64,000 nt of DNA from Fremontodendron californicum (GCA_030761205.1 JAULJL010000020.1:2175001-2239000); one strand, 5' to 3'; positions 1 to 12,433 are shown, numbered from the stretch's first letter. Program-made: numbers and translations. Notes: a model not told the origin generated them from the sequence alone.

Positions 1-3000
1 ACGACTTACTCCTCAAATGCCTTCCTTCAACATTATACACAAATATCTCTAGACAGATTATTAAAACAAGGAGGAGAATACATACATTTTTTAGCCTAAA
101 ACTTACCATTATGCAAAGGAATATAAGGTCGACTGAGGGAATAGAATTAGAAACAAGGACAGCCTACCCTTAGAGATTTATGACTAAGTGTTTAAAGGGA
201 TTAGTAAGAACTGTGGTATTTAAAGCCTTTCTTGGGCAAGTTGTAGTATTGAAGATTTTAAGAGACATAGGCATGTGAGACCCTCCACACCAGTTGGAGG
301 ATACTGCCACTAAGATGAAGAAAAAAAAAACGAAAGAGAAAGTACATTGGATGGCTTATATTAATGTTTAAGCCCAAACTCTCATGAACAGAAAAACTAA
401 CACACATCTCAGGCTATAGCATGTTCTCTATATTCTTCTTGCCCCCATATGCTCCAATGTGTCTAGCTATTTTTTTCCTTGGAAAACTAAAAAGAAACCA
501 AAGTACTTGCCAGAAGAGATAATTAATTAAGATTTATACATATCAATAAATCACTGACCCACAAAATTAACTATTAGTATACTACTTTTTCTTTAATGAA
601 TTGAACAAAACCTTATTAATAAATACAACTAACAATTAAAAAAAAACAATAAACACCACTTGGTCCATGCTATATAGCCCTACGAAGACATTTAATTATT
701 GTTTTCTTCGGCAAATTGATGAACAAACACAATATATTTTAAGAGTTTTGTTAATGAGTGTCTTAAATGTACAGTTTAAAATTATAATATTAGATAAATT
801 ATAATTTTCAATACATTAAAATTTATCAAAATAACTATTATATTTAATATAAGATATTATTATAAATAGTAATTTAATTAATTTTAACAAATGCGCTCTA
901 AAAGCACCCATTAGTAAAATTTTTATTTTAATATTGTAGAATAAATTAGCTATAGTATTCAAGCAAGAGTAAAGTTACTTTGTCCCACACTCGTGTAGTT
1001 CAAATAATTAATCAAAAATAAATAAATTTATGAGTACTTATTTCTTATGAACAATTGAATACAGTCAGATTATATACTAACTTTCTTATCGAATAATTAA
1101 TCGATAAATCAACTAATCCACTCACACTCACACTCACACGATGATGACGAACATGCTTACTGCATTTGTGGGCGTGAGCAAGTATATACTAAATCTCGCA
1201 TATTCCATATATATATATGACCATATAGACCTAAAAGGCTAATAAAACCTAGGACGACATACCTATCAAACAAACAGATCAAAAGGCAAGATCAGCCACA
1301 GCTAGATCTCTATGGACTTTGGTTGTCAACCACATTGATTTTCAAATCCTTCTCACAATCCCTCCTACCCTTCAAAGGGCTCAAAGGTTTGCAGTGCACT
1401 AGCCAGCCATGGTTTTAAAAATGGGAGAGATTTGTATATAGTTAACCTTTTACCTTCCATGCGCCTGCCCACTAACACTTCCACACTAGACAACATTACT
1501 GTTTATTTGGCCGGTTCTTTGCAGCTTTGGACCTTTATATTGTTTAAGGCTGCGGCACTAATCAAATTTCAAATAGCAGCCCTAATAAAGTTTGTTCGAA
1601 CTTAATATGATAATTGGGTTTTTTTTTGTTAGTTTAAATTTTGGAATAATCGATCAACGAACTTAAAATGGTATTAGAATTCTCGAATTCGAATTCTGAC
1701 AATCGCTTTCACTTTTAATATTTTTTTATCCAATGTCTTAATGCACATGAAGTAGCATGTTGAAACTTATAAATATAATAAATAATCCTTTTCGATCAAT
1801 TTATACTTTTAAAATAATTAATCACCTAACTTAATAAATCTTTTACGGTTATTTGAGCTTTTTAAAAAGGTATGGCTAAGCCCCAATGTGATCATTAGCC
1901 ACTAAAAGCACAAATTTCCCTTGCAGTTAATGGAAAAAAAAGGTATTCAACTCCATATATAAAAACTCAAAAGGAGGGCATCTCCGTAGCATGTGGAGGG
2001 TAGTCGCCAGTTGCCCACTTTGTATTATTGTATACAATATAACATCTTTTTAATAGCCAAAAATTCGTTTAGATTAAACAGTTAGACACCCATCCAATAT
2101 ATAGGTTTGTAAAATTGTACCTTTTTAGAAAAATAAATAAAATGCTTTTAAAGTTACAGATTATTTTATGGAATCATTCGGGGATTGGTCGAAGATTCCT
2201 TAAAAAATACAAGTTCTTTTTGAAAGTAGAAACTTTCTTTCAATTTGTTATTTTCTTCATTGTTGAAAAAGTTGCAAGTTAATTAGTATTTCTTACTATC
2301 TTTTGACCCGAATCTAAAACCTAATTCATTAAGCTCTTCTGCTTTCTTTCCTAAAATATATTACAAATTAAGGAAGACTGCTTTCTTCATTGTTGAAAAA
2401 TACACCGTTTGCTTTTTCTTACCATCATACCCTTCATTCATCTTGATTAAAATGGAAAACAACTCTAATTTCCATTTTTTTTTTTTACAATCGAGGATAT
2501 GCAAAGACTGAACACTGATAATTAGAATTAATAATTTAATATTATACGAACAAATCACACGACTGTTGGATTTTTTTTTTTTTTTTTTAATTCTTTATAA
2601 TGTTATTGTAAAAGTATAATACTGTAAAAAAACCCAGACATTGTACCTGCTATTGGTCGAGAGGCTAAAAATAAAGAAAGAGAGGTTTATAGCATGTGAG
2701 GCCGCCTAAACATTCAAAGTCTAAGTGTACTCCCCCAAGCATCAAGGAAGAATATTCAATAGGCAATTTAAGCTACATGTGAACTGTATACAACGGAGTA
2801 ATGAATATAAAACAGAGTTTAGCCAGCAGTTTGTCGATTCCTTTAATTACATGGATTTTTTTTTATTTTGCCAAAGTTAATTAAGCCCCCAAGACAAAGC
2901 GAATACTTTCACAATTACTAGCTTGCAAAGACAAAGCTGTCAGGGAAATTAATCATGCATGGTTCATGCAACTGCATCACCAACTTTTTACTTCAGCTAT

Positions 3001-4449
3001 ACAACGAGTTCAAAGGTCATTTTATTTTCTTAATGTTTTTCTCAAGAAAAAAAAAAGTTGGTACTTGCAATATTTTTCACATGTGACAAGTTTTCCTTTC
3101 ATTTTCTATTTACTTTCCCTGCGACAAAACGTGATTGGTTTTTGGACATTTCTGGAATAAATTTTTTTAAAAACAAAATTAACTGATGCTATTTCAATGT
3201 AATTAGTCTTAATATTGAAATTAATTAATTAAAGCTATTAACATTAGCCACATTAATTTTCCACGTTGCAAAAGGAAAAGAAATGTAAAACTGTTGATCA
3301 AGTAATTATATATGAATTCAAAGTCGTCCCAGAATATATAATTAAAATAGAAATTCTAATTAAAATCTATCATTTTTTTTTTAAATTTTGTCTAACGCAG
3401 TTACTTTGATTTTTATTTTTTGTTACACAGTTGATGGCATGCATTTGCTTACCCTAAGCTCAATTCCAGTGTACTCAGTGCCTAACTTTGATATGTTATT
3501 ATAATTATGATTTACATAATACAAAGAAATATATATTATTTCACTTTAATGTTTATGCCCTTGAAACATTAACCCTAAATACATTATACATTATTAATTA
3601 ACTTTCTCTTTTTGAAATGAATTGCTTTTTTGTTTTTTATGTTTACACTAATTTTACCAAGTTGTAATATTTCCTGAGTTAAGATGATTGGAGATTGGTG
3701 CTTTGGTTGAAAATAAAAACGGTTAGCTTTTTTTGTCAAAGATTTCATCCTTACCTAAGTTGATTATTGCAACCTAGCTATCATTTCTTTCATGTCCTTT
3801 TTACATGCAAGAGACTTGATGAATTCATAGTTGTTCAACAATTCCGGATTGAGCAAATATTTGATTTACACTTGTCAAACTCATATGAACCAGCAATCAA
3901 GTATAAATAGGTGAGTAAATGTTGATCTGAGGTAAGAGAAAACATAAATTAACATTGAACCCTTTGATTATTCTTTACCTTTCCTTTGAAATTTTTTCGA
4001 ACTTATACTAACTTAAGTATCAGGGCACGCCCTTGATACAAACCTTCGGTGCCCCTCTCACATCTTCTATCATTGCAGTTTATCTCCAGCCTTAATTTGA
4101 CAATTTCCAAAACCTCACCTAGCTCCACCGTTCAAAAGACATCAACCAAATTTTTACATTTTGGGATTATAGTTAAGAGTAATGTACTGAACATATAGTT
4201 AAATTTTACATTTTGGGGATTATAGTTAAGAATAAGCTATATATGACAATATTGCTGCTGCTTAATTATAAAACTTCAAGAATGCTAATTAACTTTCTTC
4301 ATATAGAGAGAGGTCTAAATTAACTGCAAACTTTTGATTAAAATTAGAAATGCAAAGTACAAGCAATAATACAGGAAAATGAAAAGAGTACGAAACTGCC
4401 CACATTAATATCAACTACCAGGCTGCAGTCTACAACAATTACAAATATC
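1..4449. other. AT-rich intergenic region, no gene seen
   Basis: No open reading frame here has a recognisable domain or plant-gene character, and the short frames that exist are low-complexity chance frames. The stretch holds poly-A/poly-T runs, a short CACTCA simple repeat near 1120-1140 and a local near-duplication of about 30 bases at 4150-4180 and 4205-4236. It lies downstream of the minus-strand CEP gene that ends at 4450. Confidence 0.6.
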
Positions 4450-4743
4450 TTAGTGCTGAATGGAATGGCCAACGCCAGGGCTATGTCCTGGGGTTGTGGG
4501 TCGAAAAGCGTCTACATATTCTTCTAAGGACCTGAAAACATGGTGGAAGGGGCTTTCGATGCCTACATTCTTCAGGGCTGGTCTTGCATTAATGATCATT
4601 CCATCAGGACTCAATAATAAATTGACGTTCTCTAAATTTTTCTTCAGTTCCAAGCTCCTTCCCTCGGTGAAGAGAAGTACTTCATGGGACAAAATAAGTA
4701 TTATTAGTAGAAAAAACAAACAGTTACATCTGAAATTCGCCAT
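4450..4743 (-). CDS. CEP family secreted signalling peptide precursor (single domain)
   Basis: This 97-residue precursor belongs to the CEP family, whose 15-residue hydroxylated peptides are secreted and perceived by leucine-rich-repeat receptor kinases in nitrogen-demand and root-growth signalling (family knowledge). Residues 9-25 form a strongly hydrophobic signal-peptide core after a short N-terminus with one Arg. The CEP domain AFRPTTPGHSPGVGH occupies residues 79-93 and is followed by only four residues, the usual C-terminal position. The first domain residue is Ala where Asp is common. The spacer has no similarity that I can see to the spacers of the other five CEP genes, so this is the most divergent member. 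A TATA box lies 128 bases upstream at 4871-4880. The start is the first ATG of the frame directly before the hydrophobic segment. The reading frame is intact. Confidence 0.93.
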   Translation of the reverse strand: MANFRCNCLFFLLIILILSHEVLLFTEGRSLELKKNLENVNLLLSPDGMIINARPALKNVGIESPFHHVFRSLEEYVDAFRPTTPGHSPGVGHSIQH

Positions 4744-4870
4744 GGCTAGAATGCTGAAAGTTACAAAGTATTTTAGTGTTTTAGAGCGCTAGTCTTGTGA
4801 ACTAAACTACAATGGTGTAGGGAGGAAGCTATAGCCTATATGGTTGGATCCAATCTTATATATATCCACG

Positions 4871-4880
4871 CTATTTATAG
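4871..4880 (-). promoter_or_regulatory. TATA box of the 4.5 kb CEP gene
   Basis: The minus strand reads CTATAAATAG, a near-consensus plant TATA box about 130 bases before the start codon. A second TATATATA run lies at about 4857-4866. The assignment is by position and consensus only. Confidence 0.55.
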
Positions 4881-5016
4881 AGCATAAAATGGTAGGGAAA
4901 GGGAAAAAAAATTGTAGGAAGCCAGAGAGAGGGGGAGAAGTGTGAAGCATGTGGCTTTTGAAATGGAAGGCATATTTTTTAGAAAATAATGTCCCAAGTA
5001 TGAAGGAAGATTCCAT

Positions 5017-6315
5017 TGTTTAAAGCTATAGCTGAACCTAATATAAATATGTATATATAAATGAATTTTTTTTTTTTAAATGGTTTGGCCAGTAGTTTGT
5101 TACTTTGTTTGTCCGCAGGCCTAATGGTCATTCCTTCGAAGAGGCCAGGGAAAATGTCTAACTTTCGTGACTTATAGAATATTTAGTACTATAAATTGAT
5201 AAAAATCTATATTTCATCCATAAAAGATTAGCTCGATTTCTTAGTTCATTCGTCTTAATATAAATGATTTTGGATTTAAATTCCCTCGATGATCTTTTAT
5301 TGACATAATCTTGAATATATAATCTCTGTGAAATACGACACATCTTATCTTGATTTGAGAGACTAAACAGTTTATCTATTCTAAATTTTTTCAACAAAAA
5401 AGAAAAAAAAATTGGATACTTAAGATTGCCAAAAATTAAACTTAATAATTAAACCGAGAATCCAACACTTACCAACAAATTACACAGTTATTACTTAAAA
5501 AAAAAAAAAATCAATTTTCCCTTTTCTCCCCAACTGCATGTTGAGTTCAAAAGCTAACTCTTTTATTTTATTCTTTTTCAATACAGTCCTTTAATTTCCT
5601 GATATTTTATGGAGAATGGATCAAGTTGGTAATAGTAAAATCACAAAAAACGTGATCACAAATTCTTTATACTTTTTCAAATTTAGTTGGAGCAAACGTG
5701 ACTATAAAGTCCCCGTCTCCTCCGTAGGCCTCTATCACAATGAAGAAGAATTTGAAGCCAAACAACTTATTGTAATTTTCTTGTCGGGGCTTATTATAGT
5801 TTAAAACTGAAGTACATCGACCTTTAGCTAGCAGCTAGATTCTTTTGCGGCCCAAAAACCTATAAGGTATTTTTTTTTCCCCTTTCTTTCTGCTAATCAA
5901 ATAAAAATCTATGGACTCATCAGCTTTAGACCATGAATCTCAATTCTCAACCACACAGTTAGCCTAGCTGTGAAAGAGTACTGCTAAAATGCCTAAAAGG
6001 GTCGCACATGGAGAAGTTTTTGACTGTTTATTAAAGGTCTGTGATATCTCTGCTTGACAGGCCATGGCCTGGGGATTTCATTTGTTTTCTCACAACTTGT
6101 TTCAGATGCCCCAAAGGCCAAAAGGGGTTAAAGGACAATAACGTTTATTACTGATTTCTTTGCTCAAATTTCGAGGAATCTTTGCAAATAAACGGTTATC
6201 TTACAAGATTCCATGGGAATCTTCCCTTTAAAAGATTTGCCGCTTCCTTGCTTCCAAGTACTAAAATAAATCTACTTTGCGCAGCCAGTTGCTATTAGGC
6301 ATGCGTCGGAAAGAC
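5017..6315. other. Upstream intergenic region of the first CEP gene
   Basis: AT-rich sequence with several homopolymer runs. I found no domain-bearing frame. A 62-codon frame at 5616-5804 has no recognisable features and is probably chance. The segment may hold distal promoter sequence of the 4.5 kb CEP gene. Confidence 0.5.
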
Positions 6316-6754
6316 TAGAGATGACAGCGAGTCGGATATTTGTATTTTTTGTAATATTCGAATTCGCAAAACTGTTTTAAAATTCGAATTCGCAAATTAT
6401 TCGCATATTACTATCCGAATCCAAATTAAATAATATTATCTCCCGAATATTCGAATCCGCTAAAAATACGAATTCAATAAATCATTTTTTTTATAAATAA
6501 AAATATAAAATCAAACAAAATTTATATATTTTACAAATAAGCGGATTCGGATTCAGATATCCGAATCCACTTTTCGAATCCGCAGAAGTAATACGGATTC
6601 AGATAATCGATATCCGAGGTTTCATATTCGCATCCGCTCCGAATCTGCTACGGATAGTAATTATAATATCCGAATCTAACTTTTATCCGAATCCGCAAAA
6701 AATGAATCAAATCTCCGCAGATATCAGAATTTGCATTTTAAATTGCCATCCCTA
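6316..6754. mobile_element. MITE-like element with palindromic CGAATCCG motifs
   Basis: The segment starts TAGAGATGACA and ends TTGCCATCCCTA, whose reverse complement TAGGGATGGCAA gives an imperfect terminal inverted repeat. The interior is packed with alternating CGGATT/AATCCG and ATTCG/CGAAT motifs in both orientations, so it can fold extensively. No transposase is encoded. The superfamily is uncertain because no clean target-site duplication is visible. A hAT-type MITE is the likeliest guess. Confidence 0.55.
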
Positions 6755-6869
6755 AAAGTAATTTCGGGGCTTCCTGGTTTAATTAACTTGCTTCGTTCGC
6801 GCAAACAGGTAAGTTAATTTAGGGCTTGGACTGGACATCGAGTAAAAATAAACAAATTATTTTTAAACC

Positions 6870-7421
6870 TGTTGATGTCTTTTTGTGTTGTGACGGTGCT
6901 CTTGAGGTCCTTGATGATCTGGGGCCCTGAAAAGGAGGAGAAATAGGTCAGAGGGCACCGGAGGTTGAGCTCCGGGACGGGCTCCTATGGTCAAGTCAGT
7001 GTTTAGAGAAAGGAGAGGGGTATAGAGAAAGAATAGGTAGTCTTAAGAGAGAGAGAGTGAGAGAGAGTTTAGCCGTGAATAGCCTTAATTAAGGAGGGCC
7101 ATATATAGGGGAAGTTGGGCGAGCTGGTGATCGCCCAACTAGTTCCAGGTGCCCGACTCTGGTAGGTCGCTTGATGTAAGCAGCCTCGAGGGACCTTGTT
7201 GAGGAGACAGCTGCATTAAATGTTCGTCGTCTGTAGAATGTAGCATTTAATGACTCGCACTGCTCTAGGTGGGCGTCGAGGTGACCAGAGATGTGACCTC
7301 TGGGAAGAGGGGGGACGGCCACGTGTCCTAAGCCTCTGCTCCTGATGCCTGTTGGGCTGTTCAGCTGGACCTTGTGCTTGACGGACTAGGCCTACTCTTG
7401 GTAGACCGATTGGGTTCAACA
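6870..7421 (-). mobile_element. Solo LTR (552 bp) with TSD AAACC
   Basis: The segment starts TGTTGATG and ends TTCAACA, the TG...CA boundaries of an LTR. It is flanked by the perfect 5-bp duplication AAACC at 6865-6869 and 7422-7426. It is distinctly GC-richer than its surroundings. The minus strand carries a TATATA motif around 7090-7100 followed by a GAGA/CTCT-rich leader, which suggests minus orientation. No internal retroelement sequence or second LTR is next to it, so it is a solo LTR left by recombination. Open frames across 7089-7458 are chance frames in this GC-rich repeat. Confidence 0.75.
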
Positions 7422-7426
7422 AAACC

Positions 7427-8660
7427 ATCATGACTTTGACGTAATTTATTTTCACCAAAAAAATAATGGAAATTATAGATTAAAAATACGACCTTTTGAA
7501 TCTTGACTGCATGCATCTCTCTTGTTATCTAAATTTTAGTGTAAATTCGTTTTGTGAATCTAAGGATTGAAAAGTTTTTTAATCAATTTTGAGCATAAAT
7601 AATTAATTAAGCCAGCGAATTAATTATAAGTCACATTAAAAAGATGCGTTCAATTGCAACAATGTTGTAATTAGTTAAGCAATGTAGAGAATTCCCTTAA
7701 CATATACTACATCCATTATGTAGGTGAAAGCAAGTAACTTTTTTGGTAATTAATACGGTCAAGTAAATAATTTTATTGTTTAAATGTTTAAAGAAAAAAA
7801 ATGATATTTAAAATGATATAAAAAAGAAAAATGGAAATAACTAAACATATACTTTTGAAATAGAAAAGAAATAAATACAATTGTCAGTTCAAAAAAGTGA
7901 TTTTAAATTATATTTTCGAGAAAGAAAAAAAAATATCCTTATTAATTATGATTATTATAATTATATGTTGAGATTTTTTTATCAATTCATCAACTGAGTT
8001 AATTAGTGACATCAACTCAGTTAGTCACTTTAATATTAGTATAAATATTGGTTCAATAGTATATTATGTAATATATTTATAATATCTATATTAATTAAAA
8101 AATTTCTCAAGTGACACCAACTCAATTAAAGAATTTACTTAAGAACTAAAATATAAATTAAATTAAATTAAAAATATTTATGTCTTTTATATTTTATAAA
8201 AACACATTAAAAAAAAATTACTCACCTAAGAAAAACTACTCATCTCTTTACTCACATTCACATAACTTATTTTTCTCCTTGAAAACACATTTTCTTTTCA
8301 AAACACCCATAAAGTATATATACTATATAGTAAACCTCTAACTGAGTTGGCAGTTAAAAAATTTACTTAAAAACCAATTAATATATATATATATATATAT
8401 TTTTATATAAAATGACATTTAAGAAAACTACCCATCTTAAAAAAAAAAATTACTCTTCATTATTCTAGTAACTTTTTCTATTCAAAAGACATAATTGTTC
8501 TTTTGAACAACCACAATTTTCTTTTAAACAACCACATAATAGGTGGCCAAATTCTAATATTGTTTAAGCCACCGTCATGCCAAAGACGTTTGAAAATTTT
8601 ATATTTTATCTTACATTTATTCTATGTTTACTTATAAGTTGGATATGAATTTATTCTAAT
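7427..8660. other. AT-rich intergenic region, no gene seen
   Basis: The stretch contains no supported gene. It has recurring CAACTCAGTTA-type motifs in both orientations around 7995-8030, 8110 and 8340, plus TA microsatellites near 8380-8402. It may include an old, degraded MITE, but no boundaries are clear. Confidence 0.45.
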
Positions 8661-8674
8661 AATGAAGAAGCTTG

Positions 8675-9126
8675 AAGACAAGTTTTTGGAAAGAATTCTG
8701 CAAGTATTCTTCTTCTAGTTCATCAATCAGAAATCCAATTTTATTATGATCGAAGCTGATTTAGAAACTGGAGCATTTACAAAGAGGCATATGAATTAAC
8801 TATTTCACATGGATATGAAATTAATACTAAAGAGGTGGGGGCAGATTTTGGTTTGATGCAGGATCTCCTTTGGTGGTGGTTTTCTTTTTTTCAGGACGAT
8901 TTGATGTTTATTATTTGTTTTCTTGTCTAGATTTCTTGTGTTTATTTGGGAGTGATGTTGTGAATTTTTTGGTGCCTGGTCTAGATGTTTTCTTTTAGCG
9001 GTTTTTTTTTTCGGTTTATCTTGAACTGGCTTAGAACTTGTTTTTTTTTGCTTCTCTAGCTTTGTGCTGATCTTGTAATCTCTTGGTTATTGAATAAAAA
9101 TTTTGGCTTAACAAAAAAAAATAAAA
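8675..9126 (+). mobile_element. 5'-truncated LINE with poly-A tail and 14-bp TSD
   Basis: The insertion ends with AATAAAAATTTTGGCTTAAC and an A-rich tail, the same type of 3' end as the other L1-type LINEs in this window (a GGCTTAGCAA motif before the tail). It is flanked by the perfect duplication AATGAAGAAGCTTG at 8661-8674 and 9127-9140. Only 3' untranslated sequence is present, as expected for a heavily 5'-truncated LINE. Confidence 0.8.
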
Positions 9127-9140
9127 AATGAAGAAGCTTG

Positions 9141-9202
9141 TAGCAAGTGAATATCCCCTGTGTAAAATTAATGTTGGAAAGAATTAAATAAACTCACAGA
9201 GG

Positions 9203-9234
<32 letters not shown>

Positions 9235-9822
9235 TGGATTTTTTTTGTTATCAGTGTCTTAGTACGTTGAAAGAAGATATTATCTACTATGATAACATTT
9301 ACAGTCAATGTATAACTTTGAATCCAAAAGTTCTGCTCATTTTATTCGTATTGGGGTGAATGTATAAACATTCTTTAGTATGTAATTTATAATTTTATGA
9401 TCTTGATAAATTAGTAAGAGCCCTTTTTCTTTTAAGGAATGGAACATAAATTTATTATATAGATTATAACTTTTAAGAAAATGTAGAGTACAAAGGGCCA
9501 GAGATAGTTGGGTTTTGGCATGCATTCATGTGCACTAAGTCACTTTCGGCAGTCTTTGATCGATTTTTCATATATCCCTTTCTCCTTACTATAATAATAA
9601 TAAGGAAAAAAGGGCTTAATTGGCTCTTCCTCCATGTCCATGGGACCCTTTTCATCTCCTTTTCTTAATACTATTGTATTCCCAAATACATTAACTTTTA
9701 TACTTTCTTGGAGTTCCTTTTAATCTTATATTTGTTTAGGGTTGTTCTTGCCCCAAATGGAAATTAAAGCTTTATTTGATGGTCCTCACACATCCGTGCA
9801 CTAACTTATACATGCGCAAACA

Positions 9823-9870
<48 letters not shown>

Positions 9871-10167
9871 AAAGAAGACATTAATTAGAAGAGTAATGTA
9901 CAGTACATGACATATGTAGTGACATACACATGGATAAAAATAACTAGTTAGAAAGCATCAAACCAGTTTGCTTTCCGAACATTTATTTTATTTTTACAGC
10001 TGAAATTCGAATCTTTGTCTTTAGACCTAGAAGTGTACGACTCATGCAATCCAAGTCCCTACGTGAATATTGTAATCCATAACTGTAACAGGTCGTTTCT
10101 GATCCATTTATTGGGGAAATATTACCTAAATCAATGTACTTGTGGGCCGGGGCATTTACATATATGT
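9141..10167. other. Left edge and 3' flank of duplicated unit A
   Basis: From about 9478 the sequence aligns with unit B from about 26824. This marks the left edge of duplication unit A. A (TA)n microsatellite lies at about 9833-9868. No gene is visible. This is 3'-flanking sequence of the minus-strand CEP gene at 10168. Confidence 0.6.
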
Positions 10168-10662
10168 CTAGGCATTTGGTTCTGAATTTTTGGTTGGAAA
10201 AACATGTCCAACTCCGGGGCTGTGCCCTGGGCTGGTAGTTCGTTGATCTTCTTTATTAGCTCCTGCAATAGAATGCTTATCATTAATGGAGCTAATGCTT
10301 TCACCTGGTTTTTGTTCAGTATCTTTATCATCTTCTTCAAAAGAATGTCCTGCACCAGGGCTGTTTCCTGGTGTAGTGGGTCGAAAACCATCTTCGTACC
10401 CTTCAACTGAAACACCAAAATCTGAGCTTTTAATGGGCATAGAGGGTGGCAATATTTCTTTCCTTCCTGATACTGAATGGTAACTTGGGACGTCTGCTGG
10501 TTGATGGTCTTCTTTGTGCATTGCAGAGTTGTCAGCCTGGCTGCTTTGCTTTGAATAATTATCATTTTTGCTCACTGATTTTATTTGTCTTCCATCAACT
10601 GATGAGAAAGCTAAATGGCTGCAGGCAATCACTGCTAGAAGAAAAACAACTCTGAACTCCAT
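10168..10662 (-). CDS. Two-domain CEP signalling peptide precursor, unit A copy
   Basis: This 164-residue precursor has a signal peptide at residues 1 to about 23 (hydrophobic core 5-20). It carries two CEP domains: GFRPTTPGNSPGAGH at 92-106 and DQRTTSPGHSPGVGH at 139-153. The domains are separated by an acidic, Ser-rich linker and followed by an 11-residue tail. The first domain has Ala104 where the unit B copy and most family members have Val. The second domain lacks the usual Phe2 and Pro4. The frame is intact and the start is the ATG directly before the signal peptide, with an in-frame stop just upstream. The closest relative is the unit B gene at 28626-29114, which differs at scattered residues. 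Processing into two mature peptides is inferred from family knowledge. Confidence 0.93.
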   Translation of the reverse strand: MEFRVVFLLAVIACSHLAFSSVDGRQIKSVSKNDNYSKQSSQADNSAMHKEDHQPADVPSYHSVSGRKEILPPSMPIKSSDFGVSVEGYEDGFRPTTPGNSPGAGHSFEEDDKDTEQKPGESISSINDKHSIAGANKEDQRTTSPGHSPGVGHVFPTKNSEPNA

Positions 10663-10791
10663 AAGTGGGAATTATTAATAACTTGAATGAATGTCTCTTG
10701 ATAGCTCAAGGAAATTTAAGCAAACTGTTAAGAGTAGGATTAAGAGAGATAAGAAGCACAATGAAGTGAGTTGATTCTGATCTTCCCTGGG

Positions 10792-10798
10792 ATTTATA
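10792..10798 (-). promoter_or_regulatory. TATA box of two-domain CEP gene, unit A
   Basis: The minus strand reads TATAAAT about 130 bases upstream of the start codon. The same motif sits at the equivalent place in unit B (29253-29259), and the surrounding promoter is conserved between the two units. Confidence 0.5.
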
Positions 10799-11578
10799 AT
10801 GTTAGGAATTAGGGCCCTGTAAACCTCGATAAGTGGTGTGGCATCAATTGCAATAATGAATGGTTTGAATTCTAGAAACTTTAAAAGATCCACTTTTTTC
10901 TCAAGAAATTTTTTATACAATAATGTGGAAATCTATTTCTCTCTTGAAGATTAATATATACTCCATAATTTGCATACATCTCTAACTAGTATTCTTCTAT
11001 GTCCCACCAAATGTATTATTAGCATCAATATCTTCCATATTTTGCATATCTCAGGGTATCTTCTCTTTGTCCCACATGGTTATGAGTATGATCCTTCAAA
11101 TATATAAAAAAAAACTTAGAAAAAATCGAGTATATCCATGTTAGACATATATCTGTATTCGACAATCACTCCGAGTAACATAGCTTATAATTACATCTTT
11201 TCTTAACAATAATGCTACCACTATAATAAGAACTTCAGGGGTGAAACAATGGCTTCCATAACACTTCTATTATTTTAATTTTTAAATTTTTCAAGAACAA
11301 AGCTATCTATTGAAACTTGAAGAAGCTCCATCCATGACCTTTCATAGTGCTGTAATGTTACTTTATTGATGGTTTGATTTGTGTGAGGACGGCAATCTAT
11401 TTAATCAAATTTTTAGTGAGAGACATATAAATTAGAATTTAGAAGCTAACCCTGTTGGTTTAGAACACCTATTCCCTAGAGATAACAATATTTAGGAAAT
11501 GGGCTAGCTTCCCCACCACTTAAATGCACAAAAAAGGTAAGGATTCCCCTGTACTTCTCCACTTGCAAATGCATAAAT

Positions 11579-11613
<35 letters not shown>

Positions 11614-11778
11614 CTGATGGCTTTTGTGCAAAGCTTAGCAGTTAGAACTCTTTTGGTCGACAAATTCAAGTGAAACACATCTGTCCTAAACCTCTTTTGT
11701 TGAACCCTCCATTGTTTATGTTAGTCGCAGACTTTCAATTTTCAACTAAATGGGTGGAATTATTGCTTGGCTGCTGAA
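10799..11778. other. Upstream region of the unit A two-domain CEP gene
   Basis: Non-coding and alignable with unit B 29260-29446 and 30715-32230. It contains a degenerate dispersed repeat at about 11060-11190 ending GAGTAACATAG, and an (ATT)n microsatellite at 11579-11610 that is longer in unit B. No gene is seen. Confidence 0.6.
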
Positions 11779-11783
11779 TCTTA

Positions 11784-12274
11784 TGTTAAATTGTCCAATA
11801 CCAGCCCAAGGAAAAATAAAAGCCTAACAATGTGTGGTTGCAATTGTGTGGTTTAATGTGTGGTTGCAATTGTGTGGTTTAATGTGTGGTTGTAGTTGTG
11901 TGATTTAAATGTGTGGTTGTTATTAAACAATAATGTGTGGTTGCAATTGTGTGGTTTAATGTGTGGTTGTAGTTGTGTGATTTAAATGTGTGGTTGTTAT
12001 TAAACAACAATGGGTGGTTGTAATTTATTTAGATTTTATATTTGTGTGGCTTGTGTTTGTCTTGGTATTGTATAAATACCCCCCTCCCTTGCATTTGTAT
12101 ATCATCAAGTAGTAAGCTTCAATAAGCAATAAAAGTTCTAAGTTTTCCTAAGGAGTTCTTCTCTAAAGAGTGTAGTCTAGAGTGAAGTGTGAGCATTTGT
12201 GAGTTTTCCTAAAATCTAAACTTTCTTCTTTGAGTGGTAAAATTAGAGTTATCTACTCTAAGTTTTTCTCAACA
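11784..12274 (+). repeat. 5' LTR of copia-1
   Basis: The 491-bp LTR contains a U3 with tandem degenerate units built on TGTGTGGTTG at about 11829-12020, a TATA box TATAAATA at 12071-12078 and an AATAAA signal at 12128-12133. It ends CAACA just before the primer-binding site. Confidence 0.95.
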
Positions 12275-12276
12275 AT

Positions 12277-12288
12277 TGGTATCAGAGC
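12277..12288 (+). other. Primer-binding site of copia-1
   Basis: TGGTATCAGAGC, complementary to the 3' end of plant initiator methionine tRNA, starts two bases after the 5' LTR. This is the standard priming site of plant copia elements. Confidence 0.9.
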
Positions 12289-12310
12289 GAGGTTGTGAGT
12301 TACTACCATA

Positions 12311-12433
12311 GTTACTATTCACACGTGTCACTATATACTTTTATAGTAATTGTTAACATATACGAGATTTATTCAAGTATATGGTATACGATACTATTCA
12401 CGTATACGGTACTGTTCACGGTGAAATAGTTAT
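12311..12433 (+). repeat. Leader block of copia-1 shared with copia-4
   Basis: This untranslated segment matches 62976-63099 in copia-4, with common pieces AGTAATTGTTAAC and CACGGTGAAATAGT and repeated TACTATTCAC motifs. The LTRs of the two elements are not similar. Confidence 0.8.

Noticed and set aside
4460..4792. A 110-codon plus-strand frame over the first CEP gene, and similar antisense frames over the other CEP genes (10204-10655, 28753-29107)
   Set aside because: They mirror the Pro/Gly-rich CEP codons, lack domains or signal peptides of their own, and the sense frame is clearly the gene.
7089..7458. Two Arg/Pro-rich minus-strand frames
   Set aside because: They fall mainly inside the GC-rich solo LTR at 6870-7421 and have no recognisable domain.
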